Assembly (NCBI GenBank): GCA_002491945.1
Contig: DKWX01000041.1
Coordinates: forward strand, 1 to 31,687
Length of the DNA stretch: 31,687 nt
Source of the DNA: Porphyromonadaceae bacterium UBA7141
Lineage (GTDB): Bacteria > Bacteroidota > Bacteroidia > Bacteroidales > Muribaculaceae
Direction of reading: 5' to 3'
Under the pieces are notes generated by a model, which worked only from the letters and a program-made list of their open reading frames with translations, had not been told where the DNA came from and searched no databases. A program made the translations under genes and the position numbers. Positions 15,686 through 24,004 of the stretch are shown piece by piece. Position 1 is the stretch's first letter. Every line of letters starts with the position of its first letter.

Positions 15686-16912
15686 ATGAATATACTGATT
15701 CTCACTCACTACTTTCATCCCTCTCCTATAATATCGGCATTCCGAATGAATGCCTTCGCTCGATATATGCGCGAAGCCGGACACAATGTCACTGTAATCA
15801 CCGACGGAGTACACCCTAAATCAATCGAATGGCACGGTTGCGACGTACACTACATCACCGACCCAATTTACCCGGCTTACATAACCAAATCATATCTCGA
15901 ACGATTCTCCGGATGGACACTGCGGCGTCTCATCCAGTCAATCTTATTCCGTATTACACTCCACCCCGCATATTTAGAAGAATTCAGATTTACACAACTG
16001 GCAAAAAAAATAATTAAGCAAAAGAATATCGACCTCCTTCTCACCACCGGGTCCTTCAGCATTGGCACCCAACTTAGCGGACTACGACTTAAGCGACGCT
16101 TCCCCGATATCTACTGGATAGCCGACTTCCGCGATGAAGCCAAAATCCCCTCCGCCCGACGCTGGGATATCAACTGGTTTATGCTCCCACATCATCGGCG
16201 GCGCATACAGGGCATCTACGACAAGTCTGATCTTCTGCTTTCAGTGTCGGCACCTATAGTCGACATGATCCGCCGCGCCTCCGCCCATGGCAATGCTCTT
16301 GAAATACGCAACGGATATGACTATCCCGAAGTAACCGAATGCTACTTCCAGCCTCAGTTTACAATGAGCTATCTCGGCCATTTCTACAACGGCATCACCC
16401 CCGACAACTGGTTTAAGGCCTTCGCCGAACTAATCAGCGAAGGCCGGATACCCTCCGACTCCAAGATAAAAATAGTCGGGAATCCCTATCCAATCAACAT
16501 CCCTGACGCAATCCGCCGGAATGTCAGCATACTCCCCATGGTAAGCCATGATGAGGCAGTGCGTATCTCCATCTACGAATCCGATACCTTAGTAATGGTA
16601 TACTCCAAACGCAACGGACGGCGCGGCGTCTACTCCGGCAAATTACTCGATTATCTTGCCACCAACAAACCCATAATTTCCATCTACGACCCCACTGATG
16701 TGCCGGGCGAACTGCTTGCCGAAACCCGAGCCGGCTTCGCTGTAGACGAAGATGATATCCCAGCCATCAAAAACGCCATACTCGAATGCCACCGCTTGTG
16801 GGCTGAGCGACGTGCGTTGCCACGCGACTGGGATAAAATCCGCACCTTCCACCGCCGCCATCAGGTAGAGCTGCTCCTTGACTACCTGCGCCGCACCACA
16901 ACCCTGCGCTGA
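15686..16912 (+). CDS. Glycosyltransferase, GT4-like (GT-B fold)
   Basis: A predicted retaining sugar-nucleotide glycosyltransferase of 408 residues. The chosen start gives MNILILTHYFHPSP, the usual first strand and glycine-poor loop of GT4 enzymes. The upstream ATG at 15626 adds 20 hydrophobic residues but lies before the predicted transcript start. The N-terminal half has the ADFRDEA segment seen in this subgroup. The C-terminal half has RRGVYSGKLLDYLATNKPII followed by E-rich positions, the donor-binding region. It probably acts at the inner membrane in capsule, LPS or exopolysaccharide assembly. The acceptor and sugar are unknown, and no polysaccharide cluster surrounds it. Confidence 0.85.
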   Translation: MNILILTHYFHPSPIISAFRMNAFARYMREAGHNVTVITDGVHPKSIEWHGCDVHYITDPIYPAYITKSYLERFSGWTLRRLIQSILFRITLHPAYLEEFRFTQLAKKIIKQKNIDLLLTTGSFSIGTQLSGLRLKRRFPDIYWIADFRDEAKIPSARRWDINWFMLPHHRRRIQGIYDKSDLLLSVSAPIVDMIRRASAHGNALEIRNGYDYPEVTECYFQPQFTMSYLGHFYNGITPDNWFKAFAELISEGRIPSDSKIKIVGNPYPINIPDAIRRNVSILPMVSHDEAVRISIYESDTLVMVYSKRNGRRGVYSGKLLDYLATNKPIISIYDPTDVPGELLAETRAGFAVDEDDIPAIKNAILECHRLWAERRALPRDWDKIRTFHRRHQVELLLDYLRRTTTLR

Positions 16913-16960
16913 CTCCGGCTCCCATCTTCTGTCTTCCCGGCTGCGCTGATTCCGGCTCCC
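16904..16960. repeat. 20-bp direct duplication over the GT4 stop codon
   Basis: CTGCGCTGACTCCGGCTCCC (16904-16923) recurs as CTGCGCTGATTCCGGCTCCC (16941-16960) with one change and a 37-bp period. The first copy includes the stop codon of the glycosyltransferase gene. It looks like a recent local duplication in the 109-bp gap between convergent genes. Confidence 0.6.
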
Positions 16961-17021
16961 CCTTCCGGTCTGAGCCCCCTTCCAACAAAAAATGTGAACG
17001 CAAGGGTCTTCTATTTTGCCG

Positions 17022-18824
17022 CTATCCGGCAGACTTAAAGTTATGCCCGTTGAGTATGTTCAGCACGTAGATCGAGAGATTAGTCTGATGCTCATCGATG
17101 CCGAGCTTCTTCCTGATCTGGCTGCTGAGATTATAATGACTGCGCGACTGCATGAAGTTGCCCACTTCCTTGCCACGCAACCCCAAAGCATACAGGCACA
17201 CATAATTTATCTCCGTATCCGTTAGATCGCGACTGCGCAAATATGTGATAAACTCCGGATTCGACGCCGTGAATACCAGCCGTATCGAATCCATGAATTT
17301 ATCTCTATCGCCATATACCAAATCGATCCAGCCCTTACAGGCCGGCGCGCAATCCTCATTCCGCGCGATACTCTTGGCAATCTGCGATTTCAGAGCCAGC
17401 ATCATGCGGTATACATCTCCCTGCGAGTCCCCTCCGGCATTCTTCATCTCGGCAATCACCCCCTTCAGCCGGTCGCGTTCATTCAAGAGGGCCTCTACCT
17501 TGTCATAGAGCACGTCAAGCTCTCCTTCAAGCGACTTCCCCTGCATCCGCGATGCCTTATACTTCGACTCCAGCTGCTCATTCATGCGGTTGAGTTCCGC
17601 ACCATCCGACAGCAACCGCTCATTCTCTTCCTGCACCGCCCGGCGGCGCTCCTTTCCCCGCAGATAAAACCAGTAGGATACTCCGGTCAGTATCACCAGC
17701 AGCAATACGGCGCACACACATCCGCTGATAATCAGGTCATTCCGGCGCCGCTCCGTCATTCGCACCATCTCTATCCGGTGCCGGTCGTCGGCAAACATAA
17801 GTTTATGCGAACGCAATTTGCGCTGATACGCCTCTGCCACACCATTATATATACGCTCCATCCTCAGCGCCTCCCGGTATTCACCTTCCGCTTCAAGCAC
17901 ATTCACCTTCACCGGCAGATATTCCATCGAATCGGGCGGCACTCCGGCTCCCTCTACCCTGCCGAGTATCTTCGCGGCAGCCATACCGTCGCCTAAGGCG
18001 GCATAGCCGTTGGCCATGTTAAGCATCAGATCCACCGGCAGCTGCCGGTGGTCGGCCTCCATTATTCCCGCCAGTTCATCCAGCGTAGCCGCCACTTCCG
18101 GAAATTCACCGTATCTTACGTCATACGCCAGCAATTGCGCCTCAAGCATCTCCGACTTTGCCGGATACCTTTCGGCCAGTTGCCTGCACTCCTCTACGAT
18201 CGTATCCGCCACATCGCGGTCAGTCAGACGCAACGCACCATGCAGTGCCGCTGCATAACAGTCCATAGCCTGCGGATATTTACCGAAAGAAGAGAATATC
18301 CCGGCCGCTCTCATATTATTGTCGATGCTTGCGCGCAGTTTGTACTGCCGGCGGTAGAGCACACTTTGTTCGGCCAACAGATGGGCCAGCACGAGCGAAT
18401 CTGTCCCGGGCGTATAATATTCCGCGGCATAGAGGAAATCCTCCATCGCCTGGTCTTGGTCACCGTTTCTCAGTGCCACACACCCCTTGCATACATAAGT
18501 GCGGAATTTCTCCCTATTCTCACCATCCGGCAGATAATAGTCGATGGCAGGCTGAATCGACTTCGCTGAAATCGCAGAATCGCGCCCTTCGGCCAGCGCT
18601 ACCGTTGCACACAGCAAGGCATAACGCGCCTGATCCTCTCTGTAATCCAGATTGAGTGTATTTACCTGTTCCAGAACTGACTGTGCGGCCTCCGCTTTCC
18701 TTTCAGCCAGACTCTCGGCCATTTCCAGCTTGGCCCATTCAGCCGAATGAGGGCTGCAGGCCTGCATGAGCACGATCACACAGATGCTGACCATTACATA
18801 TACACCGCCGAGGAGTCGTTTCAT
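17022..18824 (-). CDS. Membrane TPR protein with a C-terminal HTH (LuxR-like) domain
   Basis: A 600-residue regulator-like protein of a type frequent in Bacteroidetes. The N-terminus is hydrophobic with a lipobox-like LMQAC (cysteine 23). Residues about 30-365 are helical with repeated Ala/Leu/Tyr patterns of tetratricopeptide repeats. A single transmembrane segment follows (about 370-392, GCVCAVLLLVILTGVSYWF), then a coiled coil (about 395-465, charged heptads). The C-terminal 60 residues (LTDTEINYVCLYALGLRGKEVG then SHYNLSSQIRKKLG) match a LuxR/GerE-type HTH. The layout suggests a periplasmic TPR sensor linked to a cytoplasmic DNA-binding domain. Target and ligand are unknown. The neighbouring beta-barrel gene is transcribed from its own promoter. 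Confidence 0.85.
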   Translation of the reverse strand: MKRLLGGVYVMVSICVIVLMQACSPHSAEWAKLEMAESLAERKAEAAQSVLEQVNTLNLDYREDQARYALLCATVALAEGRDSAISAKSIQPAIDYYLPDGENREKFRTYVCKGCVALRNGDQDQAMEDFLYAAEYYTPGTDSLVLAHLLAEQSVLYRRQYKLRASIDNNMRAAGIFSSFGKYPQAMDCYAAALHGALRLTDRDVADTIVEECRQLAERYPAKSEMLEAQLLAYDVRYGEFPEVAATLDELAGIMEADHRQLPVDLMLNMANGYAALGDGMAAAKILGRVEGAGVPPDSMEYLPVKVNVLEAEGEYREALRMERIYNGVAEAYQRKLRSHKLMFADDRHRIEMVRMTERRRNDLIISGCVCAVLLLVILTGVSYWFYLRGKERRRAVQEENERLLSDGAELNRMNEQLESKYKASRMQGKSLEGELDVLYDKVEALLNERDRLKGVIAEMKNAGGDSQGDVYRMMLALKSQIAKSIARNEDCAPACKGWIDLVYGDRDKFMDSIRLVFTASNPEFITYLRSRDLTDTEINYVCLYALGLRGKEVGNFMQSRSHYNLSSQIRKKLGIDEHQTNLSIYVLNILNGHNFKSAG

Positions 18825-18857
18825 ATGCGGAATTTATTTAGTCTTAAGTTTTGCCCG

Positions 18858-18889
18858 CAAAATTACTAAATACTGTTTAATACGCCAAA
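18858..18889 (-). promoter_or_regulatory. Promoter of the TPR-HTH gene
   Basis: On the minus strand: TTTG (18889-18886), a 20-bp spacer, TAATTTTG (18865-18858). Full consensus; leader about 25-30 nt. Confidence 0.75.
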
Positions 18890-18980
18890 TTATTTGTTGA
18901 GAATTTCACATATCTTCATCCGATAGACGACCTGACTGCGACACAAAAAATCATTAATAACGCAATCATTATAAAGCAAC

Positions 18981-19024
18981 GAGCTGCCGGAATAGCCTGC
19001 TCATCGCATCTATTCCGGCAGCTC
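18981..19024 (-). terminator. Terminator hairpin of the beta-barrel gene
   Basis: GAGCTGCCGGAATAG and CTATTCCGGCAGCTC are perfect 15-bp inverse complements around a 14-nt loop. It starts about 45 bp after the stop of the outer-membrane protein gene. The tail is T-rich only in part (GCTTTATAAT). Confidence 0.7.
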
Positions 19025-19070
19025 CGATGGAGTGCCATTCCTTATATGCAGTCAGCTGACATGGGCGGTT

Positions 19071-19718
19071 TTACCGTATCCAGTAGATTGCAGTGACGGA
19101 GAGGGTGCGGTGCTTACCATTGCCATAATATGTGGCGTTGGTTAATGCATAATCGTAATCTACCTTCAATCCTACATGGCGGTAGGCCAGTTCCAATGCT
19201 GCAGATAAGCCCCAATCACTTCGGTTGCTTGATCTGTACGGAGGTCTGAAATGGCTTGAAAATGTTGACGTTCTTGCCTCGTACGGCTGTCCATAAGAAT
19301 CTATACCGGTTACAAATGAATGACCGGCAACACCTACAGCATAATACAGCCCTATCTGAGGTTTTACCGAAAAACCGTGATTAAAGCTAAACTTATACCC
19401 GGCGTTCAATGGTATCTGAATATAATCCATTGAGCAGAATTTGACTCTGGATACATCCATAGACAATAGATTCTTACCCCAGGTTTCGCCCCCTTTCCTC
19501 ACAAAAGTCACACCGGACTCAAAAGATATATTATTCTTTAGGGTAAATTCTACCAGACCTCCGATTTTAAACCCATTCCGTCCTGAAGCATTATATTCTT
19601 CTACCGAGAGCCAGTTATACAGGTATCCGGCTTCTGCTCCATAGTTCAGTTTTTGTGCGTTGCCAAAGCAACACACAAAAACCGACAGTATCGAAAATAC
19701 ACAAAATCGAATCTTCAT
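19071..19718 (-). CDS. Outer-membrane beta-barrel protein
   Basis: A 215-residue protein with a signal peptide ending in GNAQ and a pattern of alternating hydrophobic and polar strands with aromatic ends, typical of the small 8-stranded outer-membrane barrels of Bacteroidetes (porin-like OMP_b-brl family). Strands are visible as LNYGAEAGYLYNW, NGFKIGGLVEFTL, ISFESGVTFVRKGG and LELAYRHVGLKVDYDY. The final strand TLSVTAIYWIR has a strand-like end close to the C-terminus, as Bam substrates do (last residue Arg rather than Phe). Specific function is unknown. It has a complete promoter and a strong terminator, so it is monocistronic. Confidence 0.85.
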   Translation of the reverse strand: MKIRFCVFSILSVFVCCFGNAQKLNYGAEAGYLYNWLSVEEYNASGRNGFKIGGLVEFTLKNNISFESGVTFVRKGGETWGKNLLSMDVSRVKFCSMDYIQIPLNAGYKFSFNHGFSVKPQIGLYYAVGVAGHSFVTGIDSYGQPYEARTSTFSSHFRPPYRSSNRSDWGLSAALELAYRHVGLKVDYDYALTNATYYGNGKHRTLSVTAIYWIR

Positions 19719-19746
19719 GATGCTTATAAATTGATTTTTCCGGCTG

Positions 19747-19778
19747 CAAAATTAACTCTTTTAAAGTTTACGGCCAAA
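19747..19778 (-). promoter_or_regulatory. Promoter of the beta-barrel gene
   Basis: On the minus strand: TTTG (19778-19775), a 20-bp spacer, TAATTTTG (19754-19747). It is nearly the same as the promoter of the neighbouring TPR-HTH gene. The following gap, 19779-20077, shows only a small GCTGATAATCAGC palindrome near 19812 and no gene. Confidence 0.75.
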
Positions 19779-20077
19779 CCCAAAAGTTTCATGCCTTTTA
19801 CAAAACTCACGCTGATAATCAGCGTATTACGATTCGGTTATTTGCTGTAAGTTTAATCTACCCTTTCGAAAGTTTATCCCGATTTCCTTACATCAGCCCT
19901 ACACCGGACTCGCACCTGTATCCACACCAATAATAACCGGAATTATACCTTCCGACGCCCGTCATGCCTGAGATACAGGCCGGCTCAATGCCGACACTGC
20001 AAGGGGGGGCCGTCCACATTACGGCAGCACACGGCCCGGCATCACCGGAACTGCGCACATCCTCTTCCACCCCCGGA

Positions 20078-20109
20078 TTTGTCCCAATCATTATTTTTCG
20101 TTAAATTTG
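20078..20109 (+). promoter_or_regulatory. Promoter of the DegT-family aminotransferase gene
   Basis: TTTG (20078-20081), a 20-bp spacer, TAAATTTG (20102-20109). Full consensus. Transcription would begin near 20116, leaving a leader of about 140 nt to the chosen ATG at 20258. Confidence 0.75.
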
Positions 20110-20257
20110 CCGTGCCTTTCATGGGGTGACAGTTGTTGTATAATATATATATGCACAATCTGTGACCCTCCACGTCGTGATTCCACTGCCGAGAGGCCTT
20201 ATTGTACTGACAATCCAATTCCGTGCGGAGCAATACGCACATTTACATCCTTGCAAG

Positions 20258-21523
20258 ATGAGAGATAGAATATTATTGTGCCTGGCTCATATGTCGGGCC
20301 GTGAGATGGACTTCATAAAGGAGGCGTTCGACCAGAACTGGGTCGTGCCTCTTGGTCCGAACGTCAACGGTTTCGAGGAGGACCTCGAAAAGTTTGTCAA
20401 CCATCGCGACAATGCCCCCGCCCTCCACAAGGAGGTAGTGGCCCTGTCGGCCGGTACGGCCGCAGTGCATCTCGCTCTGATCGCATGCGGCGTAGGCCCG
20501 GGCGACGAGGTGATGGTGCAGTCGTTCACTTTCTGTGCCTCTTCACACCCCGTCACCTACCTTGGCGCCACTCCCGTATTCGTGGACTCCGAACCCGATA
20601 CCTGGAACATCGACCCTCAGTTGCTCGACCGCGCTATCGCCGACCGCATCGAAAAGACAGGGCGCAAACCCAAAGCCATCATCCCGGTGGCCCTCTACGG
20701 TATGCCGTATAAGATTGACGAAATCATGGCCGTAGCAGAGAAATACGGTATTCCCGTAATCGAGGATGCCGCCGAGGGTTTCGGCTCCCGTTTCAACGGC
20801 CAGGTGCTCGGCACGTTCGGACGCTTCGGCGTGCTCTCCTTCAACGGCAACAAGATGATCACCACCTCCGGCGGCGGCGCACTCATATGCCCCGACGAGG
20901 AGGAAGGTCGCCGCATACTCTGGTATGCCACACAGGCCCGCGAGTCATACCCCTACTACCAGCATGAGGCAATCGGCTACAACTACCGCATGTCCAACAT
21001 CTGCGCCGGCATCGGCCGTGGCCAGATGACCATCCTCGACGAGCACATCGCCCACCATCACCACGTGCAGGCGCTCTATTGCGAACTGCTCGCCGACGTA
21101 GAGGGATTCAGAATGCACCAGGCTCCCTCGCCCGAAATGGAATCCAACTACTGGCTGTGCACCGCCACCCTCTCCCCCTCGCTCCGCATCAAGGGTGAGG
21201 AAGAGGCCTACGGCCGTATCATCACAGGTGCCGTGGGTGGCGCGGCCGGAGTGACCCACGCCGCTTCAAGCGCCGTGACCGACTGTCAACCCAACGCCAA
21301 CGTCGAGGCACTCCGCGTGGCCCTCGACAAGGCCAACATCGAGGCGCGCCCTCTCTGGAAACCGATGCACCGCCAGCCCGTCTACGCCTCCAATCCGGCT
21401 TACGTCAACGGCGTGTCGGAAGACCTCTTCAAGGTAGGTATCTGTCTGCCGGCCGGCCCATGGGTCACCGACGACGATGTGCGCTACATCGCAGAGCAGA
21501 TCAAGGCCGCAATCGTAAGATAA
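20258..21523 (+). CDS. DegT/DnrJ/EryC1/StrS-family PLP-dependent aminotransferase
   Basis: A 421-residue sugar aminotransferase-like enzyme. From the chosen start (MRDRILLCLAHMSG, the usual family N-terminus), the PLP-phosphate loop is SAGTAAVHLAL (64-74). The cofactor aspartate lies in IEDAAEGFGS (168-177). The Schiff-base lysine is K199 in FNGNKMITTSGGG. The C-terminal half has the ARPLWKPMHRQPVY signature of the family. Such enzymes transaminate keto-sugar nucleotides to make amino sugars for surface glycans. The substrate cannot be named here. An earlier in-frame ATG at 20162 adds 32 residues unlike the family, so I rejected it. It is more GC-rich than its flanks. A strong terminator follows. 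Confidence 0.92.
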   Translation: MRDRILLCLAHMSGREMDFIKEAFDQNWVVPLGPNVNGFEEDLEKFVNHRDNAPALHKEVVALSAGTAAVHLALIACGVGPGDEVMVQSFTFCASSHPVTYLGATPVFVDSEPDTWNIDPQLLDRAIADRIEKTGRKPKAIIPVALYGMPYKIDEIMAVAEKYGIPVIEDAAEGFGSRFNGQVLGTFGRFGVLSFNGNKMITTSGGGALICPDEEEGRRILWYATQARESYPYYQHEAIGYNYRMSNICAGIGRGQMTILDEHIAHHHHVQALYCELLADVEGFRMHQAPSPEMESNYWLCTATLSPSLRIKGEEEAYGRIITGAVGGAAGVTHAASSAVTDCQPNANVEALRVALDKANIEARPLWKPMHRQPVYASNPAYVNGVSEDLFKVGICLPAGPWVTDDDVRYIAEQIKAAIVR

Positions 21524-21552
21524 ATCCGTCTCCCTACCGGAGACCTGACAAA

Positions 21553-21608
21553 AAACGGGGGATGCGCCGGCTGATACAGCATACGGCACATCCCCCGTTT
21601 CTTTTGTT
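21553..21608 (+). terminator. Strong terminator of the aminotransferase gene
   Basis: AAACGGGGGATGCGCCG (21553-21569) pairs with CGGCACATCCCCCGTTT (21584-21600) over 17 bp with one imperfect pair. It is followed by CTTTTGTT. It begins 30 bp after the stop codon. Confidence 0.9.
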
Positions 21609-21630
21609 ATAATTACACCACGACACCTCA

Positions 21631-21692
21631 CTCCCAATTCCTAATTCCTCCCTCCTAAAGCCTACCGCCTAAAGCCTAAAATTCCTAATTCC
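21631..21692 (+). repeat. Low-complexity CCTAA/CCTAAAG tandem tract
   Basis: AATTCCTAATTCC occurs at 21636-21648 and again at 21680-21692. Between them CCTAAAGCCTA occurs twice (21654-21664, 21668-21678) at a 14-bp period. The tract runs directly into the ATG of the next small membrane-protein gene, so it forms that gene's leader. Confidence 0.7.
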
Positions 21693-22004
21693 ATGAGTAT
21701 AATACATACCGAAGAGTCTGACCAAAGAGCCCGCGAGCACCGTGAGATCGGCAATCTCCCCGCCAACCGCAGGATAAAGATCGCGGCCATCATATGCATC
21801 TCGTTATGCTTCCTGCTGCTGGTCATACAGCTGTACTGGTTTTTCAGCCTGCCGCGCACCGCCATGCTCATAATCCGGGGATGCACCGGACTGGCGGCCA
21901 TCGCTTTCGCTGTGCTTTACGCCATATGGATCTACCGTATCAACCATACCTACATACGCCGCCGCCACTCCGGTACACACCCCGGACGCCGCGACCCCGA
22001 CTGA
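21693..22004 (+). CDS. Small two-helix membrane protein
   Basis: A 103-residue hypothetical protein. A polar N-terminus (about 1-25) is followed by two transmembrane helices, about 29-50 (IAAIICISLCFLLLVIQLYW) and 58-80, and a short basic, His/Arg-rich C-terminal tail. No family is recognised. It follows the aminotransferase by 169 bp but is separated from it by a strong terminator, and is convergent with the AAE transporter gene 49 bp away. The in-phase hydrophobic segments and absence of a better overlapping frame support it as real. Confidence 0.6.
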   Translation: MSIIHTEESDQRAREHREIGNLPANRRIKIAAIICISLCFLLLVIQLYWFFSLPRTAMLIIRGCTGLAAIAFAVLYAIWIYRINHTYIRRRHSGTHPGRRDPD

Positions 22005-22053
22005 TTCCGCCACAGCATTGCGACCACATACGCCGGCCCGGCTGCGCCACCCC

Positions 22054-23754
22054 TCATATCAGCGCCACCGTGATTATCCCCCATATCACGAGCAGCACAT
22101 TGCTGACGGCATACGTGACGGTATACCCCATCGTGGGGAGATTGGAGCCTATGTTCTCCTGCACCGCTCCCAGAGCCGCCGTACACGTGCGCGTGCCCGC
22201 GCAGCAACCCAGAGTCAGCGCCGGATTAAACCTGAACACATACCGCCCCAGAAGCAGACCGATGAAAAGCGGAATCATCGTGGCCACAGCCCCCACACCG
22301 AGCAGCCCCCACCCTACCTGATGCAGACCCTGCACGAACGTAGGCGCCGCATCAATACCGATTACGGCTATGAAGGTATTCAGCCCGAGATTATTCATCA
22401 GCCACAGCGCCGGCTGTGGTATATATCCTATCGTGGGGCGCCGCGTGCGCAGCCACCCGAATACAAGGCCACCTATCAGCGAACCTCCGCTCACGCCGAA
22501 ACTCAGCGGTATGCCATCCACAATCAGCGGAATCGCTCCCAAGAAGGCACCGATGAAAATAGCCAGCCCCACAAACATTATGTCGGTCTTCGTAGTAGGC
22601 ACATCAAGCACACCGATCTGATTGCTCACCTCGCGGAGCACCTCCTTGCGCCCTACCAGCACCAGCGTGTCGCCACGGTGTATCACCGTCTGCGGCGTCA
22701 CCTCCTCCAGTTCCTTCTTGCTCTGCAGCTCCTCTATCATTATGCCGCGCATCGACGGATGGTCGCGCAACTGCGCCACCGTATGCCCGTCGACCTTGCG
22801 CGAAGTCACCAGCACCGGAATCCGCTCCACCGGATACTCCAGAAGTTCGGAATCATCCACCTCCGGCCCGAGCAGCCCCGTATTCTGGATCAGATACTCT
22901 CTGCGGCCGCACACCACCACCGTATCACCCTGCCGCACCATAGTCTGCGGCGTGGGTATCTCCACCGACCCGTCCGGTCGGCGTATCCGATCGATATACA
23001 GCACCTTCCCCATCGCACGCAGATACTCCTCGACGGTATGCACCGAATGCCCGTTCATGAAATATGGCTTCTCCACACGGAACGTGCGGAACGCCACCGT
23101 GCGAAGCGCGTTGATATTCACCGGATCCGACTTCCAGCTGGCTTCGTTCATCGCCGCCTCCAGGCGCGCGGCCTCGAGTTTCACCTTGTCAAGTCCGCCG
23201 AGCATCATGGGGCCTATCGTGCCGAGTATTATCACGGTGCCCAGCGTGCCGAATACGTAAGTCACGGCATAGCATACCGGCAGGATGTCGATCATGCTTT
23301 TCTTCAGATTATCCGCCACATTCGAATTGCTGATGGCATCTCCACCCACGGCAAGCAGGGCTGAACATGTCTGCGAGCCGGAAAACATCCCCACCGTCTC
23401 ACCTTTGTTGTATCCCATCAGCCATGCCATTAGAAATACAGAGCCGAAACAACAAGAACTCATTATCACCGCAAAGAGCACCTGCCTCAGCCCCATTCCC
23501 TTTAACGAACGGAAAAACTTAGGCCCCACACTGTAGCCCACGGCAAACAGGAAAAGCATGAAAAACACCGTCTTTATCTGGCCCGACAGCGAGATACCCA
23601 ACTGTCCGACAAAAATAGCCACAATCAGCACCGCCGTCACCGGACCAAGCGAGAAATTACGATAGCGCAGCTTACCGAGCAGGAAGCCCAGCCCCACAGT
23701 CAGAAACAAAACGATAGCGGGATTCTGACGCAATATGCCAATAAAGAAATTCAT
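22054..23754 (-). CDS. AAE-family transporter (AspT/YidE/YbjL type) with two RCK_C domains
   Basis: A 566-residue inner-membrane transporter of the aspartate:alanine exchanger family. It has the internal duplication typical of the group. The N-terminal membrane half contains GSQTCSALLAVGG (126-138). Two central cytoplasmic TrkA-C/RCK_C-like domains follow (about 200-370), with GDTVVVCGRR and GDTLVLVGRK as paired strands. The C-terminal membrane half contains the equivalent GCCAGTRTCTAALG. AspT itself exchanges aspartate and alanine; YidE/YbjL substrates are uncertain, so a dicarboxylate or amino-acid exchanger is the limit of what can be said. It is divergent from the NhaC-type gene, with a 250-bp shared control region. 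Confidence 0.9.
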   Translation of the reverse strand: MNFFIGILRQNPAIVLFLTVGLGFLLGKLRYRNFSLGPVTAVLIVAIFVGQLGISLSGQIKTVFFMLFLFAVGYSVGPKFFRSLKGMGLRQVLFAVIMSSCCFGSVFLMAWLMGYNKGETVGMFSGSQTCSALLAVGGDAISNSNVADNLKKSMIDILPVCYAVTYVFGTLGTVIILGTIGPMMLGGLDKVKLEAARLEAAMNEASWKSDPVNINALRTVAFRTFRVEKPYFMNGHSVHTVEEYLRAMGKVLYIDRIRRPDGSVEIPTPQTMVRQGDTVVVCGRREYLIQNTGLLGPEVDDSELLEYPVERIPVLVTSRKVDGHTVAQLRDHPSMRGIMIEELQSKKELEEVTPQTVIHRGDTLVLVGRKEVLREVSNQIGVLDVPTTKTDIMFVGLAIFIGAFLGAIPLIVDGIPLSFGVSGGSLIGGLVFGWLRTRRPTIGYIPQPALWLMNNLGLNTFIAVIGIDAAPTFVQGLHQVGWGLLGVGAVATMIPLFIGLLLGRYVFRFNPALTLGCCAGTRTCTAALGAVQENIGSNLPTMGYTVTYAVSNVLLVIWGIITVALI

Positions 23755-23820
23755 AACAGAGAGTACCTTTATAAAAACCGCAGGCCGCTCACCGACCGCA
23801 AGTTTAGTTAATAAGAGTTA

Positions 23821-23847
23821 TATGGCCGCCCGGAGCCTGCGGCCATA
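23821..23847. other. GC-rich hairpin between divergent transporter genes
   Basis: TATGGCCGC and GCGGCCATA are perfect 9-bp arms with a 9-nt loop, 67 bp upstream of the AAE transporter ATG. It could be a leader structure of that gene or an operator shared by both genes. Confidence 0.4.
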
Positions 23848-23897
23848 CATATAAATCAGCCGGAGGAATCCGTTATTTCAACAATAAAGAAAGATGT

Positions 23898-23905
23898 TAG
23901 GTTTG
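23898..23905 (+). promoter_or_regulatory. -7 box of the NhaC-type gene
   Basis: TAGGTTTG fits TAnnTTTG. A TTTC lies about 18 bp upstream in place of TTTG, so the promoter is weaker than the others here. The predicted leader is about 90 nt. Confidence 0.5.
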
Positions 23906-24004
23906 GCACACTCAGCCACACTTCACATACTGACAGTATAATAATCAGGCAGCTTCACACCCATCCGATGCGGCTGCCGTTCTTAAGGTAAACGAGATAA
24001 TCTG

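Noticed and set aside
19888..20242. Small minus-strand frames in the gap before the aminotransferase
   Set aside because: Low-quality translations without start context, crossing the promoter of the plus-strand gene.
20162..20257. N-terminal extension of the DegT-family aminotransferase
   Set aside because: The extra 32 residues do not fit the family; the usual start MRDR is at 20258, downstream of a good promoter.
22622..23260. 212-codon Ser/Thr-rich plus-strand frame in the same place
   Set aside because: Composition follows from reading the transporter's codons in reverse; no start context or family resemblance.
22018..23364. 448-codon open frame on the plus strand opposite the AAE transporter gene
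   Set aside because: The translation is His/Arg/Pro-rich without domain-like sequence, while the minus strand encodes a full transporter with family motifs. It is an antisense shadow of a GC-rich gene.
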